The notes under the pieces: model-generated
Told to the model about the DNA's origin: nothing
What the model saw: only the letters and a program-made list of their open reading frames with translations
The model's database searches: none
Position numbers and translations under genes: made by a program
Assembly (NCBI GenBank): GCA_028564705.1
Contig: JAPXFQ010000189.1
Location: forward strand, 434,001 to 498,000
Direction of reading: 5' to 3'
From: Apricaphanius iberus
Taxonomy: Eukaryota; Chordata; Actinopteri; Cyprinodontiformes; Aphaniidae
Length of the DNA: 64,000 bases
Shown: positions 26,301 to 37,214 of the stretch, one piece after another
Position numbering within the stretch: the stretch's first letter is position 1
Layout of the letters: the number at the start of each line of letters is the position of its first letter

Positions 26301-29300
26301 CATCGGTTTGACAGTCCATCACCAGAACAGATATATGGACTGCAGGTGAGGCAGGAGGAAAAGATGTGAAGCTCAACAAGGATGCTCCAGTGCTGGACTT
26401 ATTTTTACTGTCTGAGTTCCAGAGGGGGTCATGCGGTGCTGGATGATGGTCTAGATCTGGGCTACGTGGAGGACGGGACGCCATGTGGGCCAAACATGAT
26501 GTGTCTGGAGCGCCGCTGCCTCCCGGTCCCCACCTTTAACCTCAGCTCCTGTCCAGGCTCCTCAACCTCACAGATCTGCTCCCACCATGGGGTGAGTCCG
26601 CGCTCCTCATCTCCAAACAAGCCTGCCCATGTGGACATGGCAAGAGCTTTTAGTGTGGCAGGGTAAGCCTGGTCGAAACTGAAGTCAATCCAACCCCCTT
26701 TGTCGAGTATGTGAACGGATTTACTGCATGTTTGCCACTTTCAGTTAGTTATTCGTGTGGATGCCAACAAATTTTACCAAGTGTTTTAGTTTAGAAAATA
26801 CAGAAATGTAACCCTTTCTGCCCCTAGGAGGGATTTATGTAAGCCTGTAGTTGTGTATTCTTATTGACTTGGGTCTTGGGTTTTACACTTGACCTAAATT
26901 TCACATCAGTGCCTTGGCCCATACTGTCCTACTTCTGGATGTGTACTTCCTTTTGCAGATCTTTAATTTTTCTTCCTGTTTCCTCTCAGACCTGTAGTAA
27001 CGAGGTGAAGTGTATTTGTGATCCCGATTACACCGGAAAAGACTGCAGCGTGTTCGACCCCATTCCCACTCCGACCCCACTAGAGGACCCAGAGAAGTAC
27101 AAAGGTAACCACATGGAGACGTTTCAGTACAGTCATCTGCCTGACACAGTCAAACAGAGTCCCCTGGAAAAACAGCTATATTAGTAAATCACATTAATTG
27201 TAATTTTACTAACTATAAAGTGTACTACAACACAAGATAGACTTTAGTGTGAAAACTATTAGAGTCCCTACAGTGTTCACAGCTTAGTTCCTACAGAAAC
27301 CCTTAAACTGATCCTGGGCAAAAGGGCCAACTCTCAAATCCTATTTTCAGTTCCTTTCACTATCAGCTGCAGGACCCTTTTGGCTGTCAAAATGTAGCTA
27401 GACTACCAAACTGAGATTCAGATTAACTCATTCATAATGAGAGGAATCAATATTTTTGTTAATTTTTATGACAAAACACGCAAATACAAAACCAAACTCT
27501 GGAGGCCAAATCTTGAAATATAACCTGTGGGCAGCAAATACATAAAAGACTTCCCAAAATACTACCTGACAGTTCATTTGAAGAATATAAAAATTTATTC
27601 TGAATGATAATTGTTTTTATTTTTAGGCTTATTCTAAAGGATTTTCTTTTAATTACAATTTTATGTGAAAAAAATGGCAATGCTTTTTCAGGGCGTCCTG
27701 CGCCATAGCGATTAAGACTGGTACCCCATGTCCAGAGGCTTTAGTCCTCAAAGCAACTGTCTCAGGTTGAATTCCACCTCACGGACATTTGCAGAGTGCC
27801 TTTTCCCCCACTTCTCTCTCCTTTCTGCACTATCCACTGTCAATAAAGGTTGTTGTGGCCAGAAAACCTTAAAATAATTTTTTTTTTTATTATTTTTATT
27901 TTAAAGGATAAAGATCTGACTTTAAAAATCAGTGGCTCCAAGAATAACTCATACATTTGTTTTCAGAAATGGAGAGTTTAGTCATAGTTTTCTGTGGATG
28001 AAGAAAAATTGGAGTAAATATTTAATATAAGTACGTTGGGTGTGACTTGTTAGTCTAGCACTAAAGCTTAGGCCGTCTATTCTATTCAGTTTTACAATTA
28101 GACAAAGTTTTATGTTGTTCTTTAAAAGACACATTTTCTGGTCTCGATGTTTAAAGACATTTATTATTTGAGTGCAGTCTGTTCTAATAAATTTGAGACA
28201 AATCTCTCAATGTCTGGTATTTTTAAAATGAGAAATTAATTAAAATCTTTCTGCTCAGCCTCCTTCCAAGATGTTTCCTTAGAGCCAATTTTCCTATTTT
28301 ACCTTGTACTGTATATACAATCTATTTTGATTTTTCGTCGACTTTACCAGCAATCCTACCAGTCTTCCTCCCAGACCTTCAGTTTTCCATCATAACACAA
28401 ACCAAGGAAACTCATGCTACTTCCTCTGCGTTTCTCCCTCTATGTTCTGATTCTCACTGGAACGCTTTGCTCCCACAGGTCCCAGTGGCACCAATATCAT
28501 AATAGGTTCGGTCGCTGGTGCAATTCTGATAGCTGCAATTATCCTGGGGGGAACAGGCTGGGGATTTAAGTAAGAGTCCTGCCTCTGTGCATGTCTGTAT
28601 GCCTCCATGTGTCACTGTGTGCTGTGCTTCTCCAAACACGACTGCGGCTGCTGCTTCATGCTCCTTCGCTTTCGCTGTCTAATCTGACCCGATGGAAACC
28701 ATAAGGCTTTTTAACACTTCTGCATGTGCAGACGATGGTTCTCAATACATGTTTGTTCAGTTGTGAGTTATTAACCTTAAGTCACTCGCTAGTCTCTGCG
28801 GGGTTTATATCAAATTATTTTTTAAAGCATTAGCATCTTTTTCGACGAACTGCAGTTATGCCAATAGTTTTTGAAGTCTCTTAATGTGTATTTTTTTATC
28901 CCTTTTTTAATATTTTTTAGGGAGATTACACATCGGCAGTATCAGTGAATTCATTCCAAGGCTTTTTATGCTCGCAGGGTCAGAAATTTTGGATGGCGTA
29001 AGCTCAACATCTTTAGGGTTTAGACTTTTAGTCATTTCTTTCACAACTAACAGAAAATCAGGCCACCTTTTGGGGGTTTTTTTTATTTAAAAAGACTGAT
29101 AGATGTTGCCTAATATGCAATCAAATGTTCAATCCTTTGCTAATTTAGTACAGAGCTAAATAAATGAAAATCTTGCACTGTAGAGGCTCAAGAAGTGTCC
29201 AAAGTCATTCCTTAAGGTCTGCTTGTCCTACATTATGGAGTCAGGACTCAGGATGTGTCTGCTGGTCGTTCAGCAGAATAGTCGGTTGAATAATGTAAAA

Positions 29301-29816
29301 ATGTGGGTCTATCTTTGGAGAACATTTAAATTTAAATTAAATTTCTCAGAATACATTTATAAACGGTTTCAGTGTTTTATTAGAGCCTTGACATCTTGAT
29401 TTAGAAAATGTGCAGTTAGATTAACCCAAATCTGAGCAGATAGTTGTGATAATGTAAGTGATCAGTGTATGATGGTTCGCTGTGCTCCTTCCACCAGCTT
29501 TGTCGTGGCATGCCTGCACCATTGAAAGGAACAAACGCATTCTCTATCTTCTGTCGTCATCTCAGAAATCCTCTGATAAACACAGCCGCAGTAGCAGAGT
29601 TTAGTCTGCAGATGCTAAATGATAGGAAACTCTTCCAATTCCTGTTTACAACTTCGCTCTTGAAGCTTTTAAACCCACTGCATGTTTTTCACTGTGTGGT
29701 TCATGCATAAGTGACGGCTGAAGATCTCATTGGAGTTGTTTCTCTGCTTTTTCTCCTCCCTTCATTGCTGCCGATCCAGGAACATCCGGAAGGGACGGTA
29801 CGAATCAGCATTATAA
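8328..29816 (+). CDS. adam11: ADAM11: catalytically inactive ADAM metalloprotease-like membrane protein (5' exons not visible)
   Basis: Cell-surface neuronal ADAM of the ADAM11/22/23 group, known to bind LGI-type ligands rather than to cleave proteins. Visible coding exons: 8328-8410, 8515-8572, 10702-10759, 11320-11459, 12829-12903, 12990-13061, 14354-14520, 14614-14698, 14778-14868, 16030-16081, 20949-21048, 21217-21288, 21908-22000, 22285-22365, 22453-22503, 22590-22653, 26034-26139, 26226-26345, 26423-26591, 26990-27104, 28479-28569, 29780-29816. They sum to 1980 nt in phase: 659 aa and a TAA. Domains by visible residue: prodomain 1-113 with [10 protein letters not shown] and a furin site RRRSKR at 107-112; metalloprotease-like domain from 114; disintegrin from about 328 ([15 protein letters not shown]); cysteine-rich region; EGF-like about 574-598; transmembrane segment in the exon at 28479. 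The zinc site HExxHxxGxxH is replaced by [12 protein letters not shown] (259-270), so it should not be a protease. [13 protein letters not shown] and [14 protein letters not shown] favour ADAM11 over ADAM22/23. The donor after 16081 (gtacaa) is weak. Confidence 0.92.
8573..10701 (+). other. adam11 intron, 2.1 kb
   Basis: No exon or recognisable protein. It contains a TAG-rich run near 9860-9890 followed by 'accaggacagtgcatattcac', which resembles a repeat common in fish, and a CA microsatellite at 10097-10117. Confidence 0.5.
10097..10117. repeat. (CA)n microsatellite
   Basis: About ten CA units inside an adam11 intron. Confidence 0.9.
11460..14353 (+). other. adam11 introns 11460-12828 and 13062-14353
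   Basis: AT-rich intronic sequence around the two short exons at 12829-12903 and 12990-13061. I see no further exon, RNA gene or recognisable mobile element here. Confidence 0.45.
15539..15686 (-). mobile_element. tRNA-derived SINE, partial
   Basis: On the minus strand it starts with 'acacggtggcgcagtggg' and continues 'gcagcaagaaggtcaagagctcaaatcc', the tRNA-like head (A-box and B-box region) of a very common teleost SINE. It then runs into 'gcaacctatccagggtgtg'-like tail sequence. It lies in the adam11 intron 14869-16029, the rest of which shows nothing recognisable. Confidence 0.65.
16607..19939 (+). mobile_element. L2/CR1-type LINE, inactivated, with endonuclease and reverse transcriptase
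   Basis: An endonuclease-like frame (about 17050-18087) shows [36 protein letters not shown] and SDHSLIHF. Reverse-transcriptase blocks follow: [18 protein letters not shown] and [15 protein letters not shown] (18136-18750), then [16 protein letters not shown] and [12 protein letters not shown] (18674-19045). Between these two blocks the expected motif A region (LLDLSAAFDTVDH-like) is missing, so the enzyme is dead. The C-terminal region (19250-19720) is frameshifted. The 3' end reads gtgctatacaaataaatattgattgattgatt, the tail type of L2 elements. A possible tgattt duplication flanks it (16601-16606, 19940-19945). Confidence 0.85.
16723..16945. mobile_element. hAT-type MITE, 223 bp, with perfect 8-bp target-site duplication
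   Basis: It begins cagggatccccacctccagg and ends with the inverted counterpart cctggacttgaggatccctg. Both copies of the 8-bp flank gcttactg (16715-16722 and 16946-16953) are identical, which is the hAT signature together with CAGGG ends. It lies in the 5' part of the L2 LINE. The internal sequence ('gttagcaggcctctgcagaac') is a well-known fish repeat. Confidence 0.88.
21289..21907 (+). other. adam11 intron, 0.6 kb
   Basis: AT-rich, no exon or element recognised. Confidence 0.4.
23098..23311. repeat. MITE of the 'atgcaccgatatatcggc' type
   Basis: It starts aggaatgcacaatatattag and ends ggattggtatatccct, decayed inverted ends. The interior 'actaacatccgtatcggctgatgttagtc' is characteristic of a common fish MITE. 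It lies in the adam11 intron 22654-26033. Confidence 0.55.
24238..25440 (-). mobile_element. L2-type LINE, 3' fragment on the minus strand
   Basis: The plus-strand start 'ttcacttttatttatatagcgcc' and 'caaatgtcatctcaaggcac' is the reverse complement of the usual L2 tail. Minus-strand translation gives [17 protein letters not shown] (near 25410) and [52 protein letters not shown] (25242-25000), the C-terminal part of L2 reverse transcriptases. The remainder, 24240-24990, is degenerate 3' region. It is 5'-truncated and inactive, and a different copy from the one in intron 10. Confidence 0.82.
25440..26005. repeat. Fragment of the relic repeat family seen at 16131-20881
   Basis: 'gaagaaacgcatgcccccacag', 'ccaccaccatgttttacagtg' and 'gtgaaggagtttaaagggaatgaatact' fit the left-arm and end sequences of the same family. 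It directly follows the L2 fragment and ends just before the adam11 exon at 26034. Confidence 0.5.
27691..27880 (+). mobile_element. tRNA-derived SINE
   Basis: A tRNA-like head ('gcgccatagcgattaagactgg' with a B-box-like 'ggttgaattcc') is followed by a pyrimidine-rich body ('cccccacttctctctcctttc') and the tail 'tgtcaataaaggttgttgtgg', then an A/T run. This matches a common fish SINE layout. It sits in the adam11 intron 27105-28478, in which I see no other feature. Confidence 0.6.
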
Positions 29817-31612
29817 GACTACTCCCTGTCCTGGAACATCGCTGGCTTTAGTTTCCTGTTTATCAGTTTTATACACACCTTTCATCTACAGCGTTTTGAA
29901 AGTGATATCCATATATTCATGGAGATACATGTGGTTTTATGTCCGTTTGTGTCATTTGTCCAGTAGTTTAGAAGTTAATTCATCTCATTTACAGCAAATT
30001 AAATAGATTTTGAAACTGAGGGCAAAACGGGCCGCAAGATGAACAATAATTGATGAAAATCTAAATTTATTTCTGAGGTAGTTCAATCCTCCTTAGGGTT
30101 CCTGGTAGGGTTTTTTCTGCATTTTATTTATGCACAATAATTGCTGTATTTATGGAATTGCACTTTATTTGTATAGGATGTTTTGTATAATTTTTTTTTT
30201 AATCAAGTCTGTCATATTCACTTCTAAACTTCACCCTTTTCATTTTCTTGTGTTCAAGTCTCTTTAAAATATACCTTTAAAATCTCGTCTTTTTTCATGT
30301 TCTATAAATCTAATCTGCCAGGGTGGGGTGGAAAAACGTTTTGACAACTTTAATAACTTTGCACAAAAAAAAAAAAATCTTGAATCAGAATCAATCTTGG
30401 TAGAAATTTCTGACTCTCCAATTAATTGATTAGACTCCCAAAATACCCCTGTTGCACACTTATGATAGGAATGTTTTGCTTCCTGAGTTTTCTCTAAAAC
30501 GATAGTAGCCTACTTTTATCACCAAAATTGACATTTAAGGGGTTAGCAATGATAAATATTCTTTGTGGTGGGGCTTGAAGTTCATAAAAGATTTAACGTA
30601 AATAAAAATGAGCTTTTGTTTTTTTACATAGTGAGGCACTTTATCTACAAACAACGTTGCAGTAAAAAAAAAATCTGATCAGAATCAATCTTACTACCGG
30701 TGTTTGAACCTACCATTATTAATCATAAAGCTCCTTATTGTCACATTAATTCTCATTAAAATATTTAGGATGTTAAAATTTCAGAAAATTAATGAATAAT
30801 TGTTATGTGTAATAGTTACTTAAGGCATTTAAGACAAGGAAGCAAAAGGGAAATGTTTTGCATATTACTTAATTGTTTTCAAGGGATAGAGATTTTAACA
30901 ATATAAATGTAGCAATATTTGTCTGAATACAATATACATAATTATCTACATATTTATAACTCTAAATAATTATATATTAAAATTGTATGCATTTTTTTCA
31001 ATTTGTTTTGTTTGAACTCTGTGGTCCATCAAATGGGTCTTACATTTAAGTGGTTAATCGGTTGAACTCCAGACCAATCTTCTTGTGTCTGATGGTGTTA
31101 GACCCGCCCACTAACTTTGATGGACCTGGCTGATCTGCTGCAACATAGAATTATAAAATAATTAAATACTGAAATAATTAAAAAGGCCTTTTGCCATATA
31201 AAGAATTGAAACATTAATTTAACTGTTTCCACCTTTTAATAGTGTTCAACCAATTATTGAAAAATTCAGATATATATTTGCTTAAATAAGTATGTATTTC
31301 CAAGTTTTCATAACAATATCTGGCTAAATAAAATCATGTGTGGTACATTTCAGATATGAGAATATACTGATTGTTTTTGTTTTATTTGTACAACATGCAC
31401 CTTTACAAAGTCAAGTTTCTGATGCTTTATTTGATGTTATTCTAGTGAAGTATATGTGTCATTGGGCCTATTTTTATTTATTTATTCAGATTTAAAAAAC
31501 GTTGTCTAATAAGCTGTATAGCAGCCTTATCTCGCTCTTTTTCTTTTTTTCCCTCTAAACTCTCATCACCTTTCCTATTCTGTCTCCTCTCTGTTCCTCC
31601 TTTCGTTTCCAG
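28570..31612 (+). other. adam11 last intron and probable 3' region
   Basis: 28570-29779 is the intron before the exon at 29780. 29817-31612 is either 3' UTR (if the stop at 29816 is used) or intron (if the exon at 31613 is used). AT-rich with A and T homopolymers, no recognisable element or coding sequence. Confidence 0.45.
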
Positions 31613-31628
31613 ATCTTCGGGAGTTTGA
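31613..31628 (+). CDS. adam11: Candidate alternative last coding exon of adam11
   Basis: A very strong acceptor (long pyrimidine tract ending gtttccag at 31612) precedes A|TCT TCG GGA GTT TGA. Joined in phase 2 to a donor at 29798 (cg|gtacga) inside the last exon, the tail becomes NIRKGR-SSGV and stop, which resembles the mammalian ADAM11 end as I remember it (NIRRGR followed by SGGA). The exon at 29780 would then be an 18-nt microexon. Without splicing, reading continues to RYESAL and TAA at 29816. The phase is also right for direct joining to the exon ending at 28569. The donor is weak and no transcript is available. Confidence 0.5.
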
Positions 31629-33109
31629 GTTGTGTCTCCCGTCTCATACCGGGCCCTGTCCTCTCTGAGGAGACAGAACCGAGGAGCCTTCCACTTAATG
31701 AGCCGTCTGAACTTTTATCTTTTCCATCTACTGTTCCGACTCTGTTGATCCTCGCTCCAGCTGAGTTTAGTCTGCCTGGAGATATAAACCTGAGCAACAT
31801 CGAGGCCAGGAGAACGAAGAAGCATCTTGAGGTTGTTGCCAGCAGTCAGGGGATGTTGCAGCTGTCTGCAGTGCCTCCTTTTTTGTCCCCTATTCCAGTC
31901 CTGATCGACATGGTTCTGGATATGCAGTACCCCTTTAAGTATTTTAATTAATTAGTTCATAACTTTTACTGAAAGTTGGCTTTGTGTGCGTTTAGACTGA
32001 CAGTAGATTAAAATTGTACATTCCACCAAAATAGCCATAATTTCTCCCTTTATTCTGCCTTGATAGGAAATCTGTGCTTTGCTGAGGACACGTAGACAGC
32101 CAGACAGACTGTACCGAATCTATTCTCCCTGCTATAAAATATATTATCCATATTCTCTATATTATGTACAAGCATATTCAAAAGTTTGGGAATTCCTCCT
32201 AATTTAGGGGATTTTTGTTTTCAATAGGCTGAGCTGTGGAAGTAGCAACTTTTAATGCTTTTTGGAAACACTACTATTTAAGTGAGGCCATAATGTTTAT
32301 TAGAGTAACAGAAAATATGCAGTGTGCAACAGGTGGATAAATATGGGCCTCTTCTTAGAATCTAGAGCCCTCCTATAACCTTTATTGAATCTGGATCCTA
32401 GATTTAAAAAAAGAAAAAATCTCCTTCGTTACATCAAATGGCTGTTGACCGATACTGTGCTTTAATTAATTCAATTAACTCAACTTGACTTCAAGTTTCT
32501 TAATTAGTCAAATAGCTGCTCAGTTTGATGTTACCTCCACCAAATTTGACAGTGGTTTGTAGGTGTTTTTCTGCTGCAATGCTAAAAGATTTTTTTTATA
32601 AACAACTGAAGTCTGAAGCACTTTGCTCCAAAAATAATCTGGTTTTTCTAAATGAGTTTTTCCCTTACAACAAGTGACTCAGTTTGTGGCATGTATTGTA
32701 GAATGATGTTCCATCTACAGGAAGATGTTCATGCAGGTCTTTGGAGGCTGTCCATGGGTTGTCTGTAACCATTAGGGTCCTGTATTTTGCCTGACCTGCC
32801 AGCTCTGTGTCTAACTGCAACTTTTGCATTTGGCTTTTCATTTTCTGATTACATTGCTTACGGTTAAAACTGACCGTTTAAATCATTGAGGTAACTTTTT
32901 GTAGCCGTTCCCGGAATCATTTCAGGTCTTTTAAGAATTATCGTGAAGTTCAGAGGAAAGTAAAAAATAAGTGTGACGCTCAATTGGCTGTCTGAAAGAC
33001 ATCTTCTCATGGTTGGACACACCTGTCTACCAAGTAAAGCCTTAATTCAATTCAGTTTAAATGAAACTGATTTTATTCATCCTAAAGGAAGCCAAAATCA
33101 GGATGTCCA

Positions 33110-33310
33110 AAGAGAGGTGGTGTGTGCCTGTCGCAGCGGTAACCCTCGAACCCGCTGGTCGACACCGGCAGTGAGGGATCCTGTCAAGCTGATGGAGTCC
33201 TATCGGATCTTTTTGGGCTGTGGGATCCCGGAAGCAGCTGATGGGTACAGGCAGATCAAGTGGAAAACTTGTGCATGGGAGGATTGTAGAGAGGCTGTGG
33301 AGAACAACTT
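33110..33310 (+). mobile_element. LINE fragment, plus strand
   Basis: The translation CRSGNPRTRWSTPAVRDPVK, then ESYRIFLGCGIPEAADGYRQ and CAWEDCREAVENN, matches the region just upstream of the reverse transcriptase of the same teleost LINE family as at 425-1770. It is short, isolated and truncated at both ends. Confidence 0.6.
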
Positions 33311-34224
33311 GCATTCAAGTTTTCCATAATTTTTAATTGGTTTTGTAAAACTAAACACTATTTTATTGAAAATCTGTGTTCAGACCCCCCCCCCCCCCCT
33401 CCAGTACTCAGATATTTATTGGAAATGAAAAATATAGCATTGTTATCTTTTCCTCAAAGTAGAGTGAATAATTATGCAGACAGAGATGACTTCCCAGACT
33501 TTTTTATATTACTGTACATATGTATACAGATATGCTAAACATGGGTGCTGTTGTAAATAGCTTTGGGACTCAATTAGACAGCAGTGACTCACTGCCGCTG
33601 TGAGACTACTCCTCTTCCTGCCTACAACTGAGGAATTAGCTAGAAAGGGTCCAAAATCCATACATGCCTGGGAGAGATTTAACCACAACGTTGGGATGTG
33701 CAACAACCAAATCAGTCTGGAAATGTGTTACTCTGGAAAATATCGATACCTTTAACATTTTATGTCAACTGGCGTAAACCTCAGTGTATTCTGATGTCAT
33801 GTGATAGACCAACACAAGGTAGTAATATAATACTAAATGTTAATGCAATAAGGCTACAAGGTTATGTGTCTACAAACTTTTCACATCTAAAGAAAGAAAT
33901 GTGTACCAATTCTTTTGGGGGGGGGGTTCAGATTTAGCCACCATGAACACACATATTTAAGCTTTGCCACAGATTTTCACAAAAAATTAGGGTATGGACT
34001 TTGATTTGGGACATTCTACCACATTAACAGACCTTGATAAATCATTGTTTCATAACCCTGGTTCTTTTAGCCCACTGTCCTTTGTTTCGTATCTTAGATG
34101 CATCTTTGCTCCAGCATACCTTATTCAAATGATAGCATTACCTCTTGCGTGCCACCCAGTGCTGCAGAAAGCCTGTTAATCTCCCAGTTATTAGTCAGGT
34201 GTGTGTAGCAGAAGAGAAACACCT

Positions 34225-34366
34225 AAAACATGCTGGACAGTGGGGGAGGACTTGATCTAAACTTTTCTCATGCTATATGCTGCTCCAAACACTAGGTAAT
34301 GTGGACTTAATGGCTACTTTTAGTTAAAATCTAAAACCCTGTAACAAACTGCCAACAGCCAAAGTG

Positions 34367-34424
<58 letters not shown>

Positions 34425-34605
34425 CATACAAAAAAAAACTTGTAAAAGTTTTAGATTTTATTGCTAAGGTGAATAAACAGTTTATCAGAGGTACAAATAC
34501 TACTTCATCAGATGCAATGCTCAGAAAGAATTTTATGTTTGGTGAATTTTCAGTAATCAGAGACCCCAATGTGCAGCGAATTCAGAAAATGACCCCGACC
34601 TCTGT
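34225..34605. repeat. Dispersed repeat, copy 1 (pairs with 63075-63345)
   Basis: Shared strings with the second copy: 'atgctatatgctg(c/a)tccaaacacta', 'caataaacagtt', 'catcagatgcaatg(c/t)tcagaaa', 'attttatgtt(t)gg' and 'agagac(c/t)ccaa(t/a)gtgca'. The copies are in the same orientation. This copy also carries an AT microsatellite at 34374-34420. Family not recognised. Confidence 0.7.
34374..34420. repeat. (AT)n microsatellite
   Basis: About 23 AT units followed by cataca repeats, inside the dispersed repeat. Confidence 0.93.
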
Positions 34606-37214
34606 GTGCTAGCTATATCCTTGCGGATCGTGGGGGCTGGTGCTCCTTTGTCCAACATACATGGGCGAGGGGCAGAGTACACATGGACAGTTTACAAGTC
34701 AATCACAGGGCAACTCAAAGGACAAACAACAATGCACGTCTGCTCTCTGACTGAATGCTCAGGGTTTTTCTCCTGCAGGAAGGTGCATCTCACACCCTCT
34801 AGCAGGCTTTCTTTCCTGAATTGTCCTGAATTTGTGTCTATCCGTCTTTAAACCATGTGTGATTTCGTCTTCCACCTATACAATCACGCACCACTCTGTG
34901 TTGGTCTGTCATTTAAAGTACCAATAAAATACACTGAAGTTTGTGGTGGGAATGTTATGAAATGTACATAATATGTACAACGCACTGCAAATTCATACAG
35001 CTGTGCCGTCAGACAGAGGAAAGCATAAACACAATAAAATTGTAAGGAACAAAGAGTTCACATAAGCAATAAAAAATTGTGTTTTTTAAAATCATAACAT
35101 CTGCTGTTAATACAGAGTGCACATGTAAAAGTAGCTACGCCATTTCTACTTGCTTCACTTCCTGTGGTTATACTTCATCAGATGTCTCCTTCTAACATCG
35201 TTCAACAGGGGTAGGACGCAGGTGCCCGTTAAAAATAATCCAAGTTACACTGCCAGTCAGCCTACAGTGACAAAGGAACATCTCAGCATCTTTGATTTCA
35301 AGAACCTTTCAATCAGAACTATGAACTGAAGTGATGCCATGATGGCGATTAAACTGAAACTGATTTAGCTAAAGGCTTGGGTCATAAAACTTCCCGTTTA
35401 TGATCACATGTTATAGTTTGAGGACGTGGATTTTGGCAGCATTTACTCCTGAATTTCAATGCAAACAATTGTATATCTGTATATTAAAATATCCCTGAAA
35501 TATGTATGATGTTTGTGGTGTATTTGGTGTTTATCTACAAAATGTAACGCAAGTGCTACTTAAATTTTCTGATGGTGTTCTGTAGATAGATAATGTTAAC
35601 TAGTCTCAGCTGAGGGAGAGAGAATAGTTAAAGTTTTGACACCACTGGCTTAAAGCTTTTCTGTGCTGCTTTCGTTTTATGGTGTCTGTGAGACGAAGCT
35701 TAAGAGACCCTTATAAATACTCTTGGATATCTGTTGTGCTAATTGTCAATTTAGAATAATAATAAAAGAGTTCTATCATTTTATACTATAAGAATATTAC
35801 AAATTCCCTTATGAGGAAAAGTGTGAGGATACAACTTGTACAAAAACCATAGAAACCATAATATATTTATTAAGTAGAAATGTTTTAAAACAAATGCAGT
35901 TGAAAAAGTTTATAATTTATGTAAATAGAAAAGTTAAACGATACAATGAATAAGAATAAAAACAAAGTAAAACACTGTATTTCCCTGTTAAAATGGCAGG
36001 TTTATGTTTTATAAAAGAAACCACGATTACATTTTCTGCAAAAAAGTCTTTAATCATATCTAATTTTATATTTCGCTCCAGAGAAACCAGAGTTTCATGT
36101 AATTCTTTCTGATCTGATTTTCTCTAAACCTTCAAGTTCATTTTAAAGGTTTTCCATCAAGTTTAACTGCTTTTTCAAACATGCTTAGGCAAATTTCTGG
36201 TTTGTTTTTCCTGAACTCACTAAAGGAACCAGTCCTGTCTTGGCACAGCACATGGGGTGTCCAAAGTGTGGTTGAGAGGTCATTTGTGGCCCCTGGACTA
36301 ATTTTGTGTGACCTCCGATACAAATTCAATAATAATGCACGTTTTTGTTCCCCTAGCACAGTCCGCTAATCCAACTCTTTTGCTTGAGCTGCTCCTATTT
36401 AATTCTCTGCCCGCCGTATGGTCAGAAAGCCGGGTGGAGACGTTGGAGGAGATGTTTTGAATTTCCTATTTCTCTCTCTCTGCTCTTTGGTCCTGCTCTG
36501 CATCCATGAAGTTGTATTTTAATCTCCTGGGATTTGGGGTTGTTAATTGTCTTTTCGAGATGCTAATCTAAAATGCAACAGTTTATTGTTGAGCACGTTA
36601 AAAAAAAAGTTTTGCTTGAATTTTTTTCTTTTTCTTGGCCTGGAAGTGATTCTAAATTTGTTGCATGTGACAAAGTCTGGATTCTACTGGCATAACAGAC
36701 AACTTAACGAAGAACCCATTTTAAACTGAATCTACACATGGAAAAGCAGCAGCCTGTCACACAGCCTGAATTTGATCCAGTTTTTCTTACCAATTTTTAG
36801 TTGAATGTCTAAAAATACATAAGATACGCCTAAAATAGGGGTTTAACCCCATCAAGATGATATATAAAAGAATGTTAACATTAGTCATTAACAGACCTTA
36901 TTCTAATTTCCTATCCAAAATGTTATCAGACACTGGGTAGAAAATAAGTTAGATGATAGGAAAAAGAAAAAAACTTTGATTAAGATTACAATAAAAGTCT
37001 TTCTCATCGGAATGAAAGTAAAATTAAACAAGTGCTGTCTTAAAACTTGTTGCTGCATCGTTGAACAGTTAGTCTCATTACATGACCTGATTTTTGCCTC
37101 TTACAAGTATTAGGTACCATTTAATACAAATGTAGGGATGATATACCTAAAGACAGAGGAACTCAAGCTCTGCATAGTCGTGAAGTACTGCAATCATTAC
37201 CCTTCCTCGCTACT

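Larger units (their letters stand above)
31629..37214. other. Intergenic region between adam11 and p3h4 (tail-to-tail)
   Basis: Starts as the likely adam11 3' UTR if the 31613 exon is real. It contains a LINE fragment (33110-33310), a C homopolymer (33385-33399), relic repeat pieces (33785-33990, 34880-34945), a dispersed repeat with an AT tract (34225-34605), and otherwise AT-rich sequence. No gene is supported. On the minus strand, ATTAAA at 37120-37125 lies about 90 bp past the p3h4 stop and could serve as its poly(A) signal. Confidence 0.5.

Noticed and set aside
8328..29816. Assignment of the ADAM gene as adam22 or adam23
   Set aside because: The [12 protein letters not shown] stretch is ADAM22-like, but the disintegrin loop, [11 protein letters not shown] region, juxtamembrane [11 protein letters not shown] and short tail fit ADAM11 best.
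31625..31951. 108-codon plus-strand open frame just after the candidate adam11 last exon
   Set aside because: It starts at TTG and is out of phase with the splice from 29797 or 28569. No ADAM22-like tail motif was recognised; it is more likely chance in the 3' UTR.
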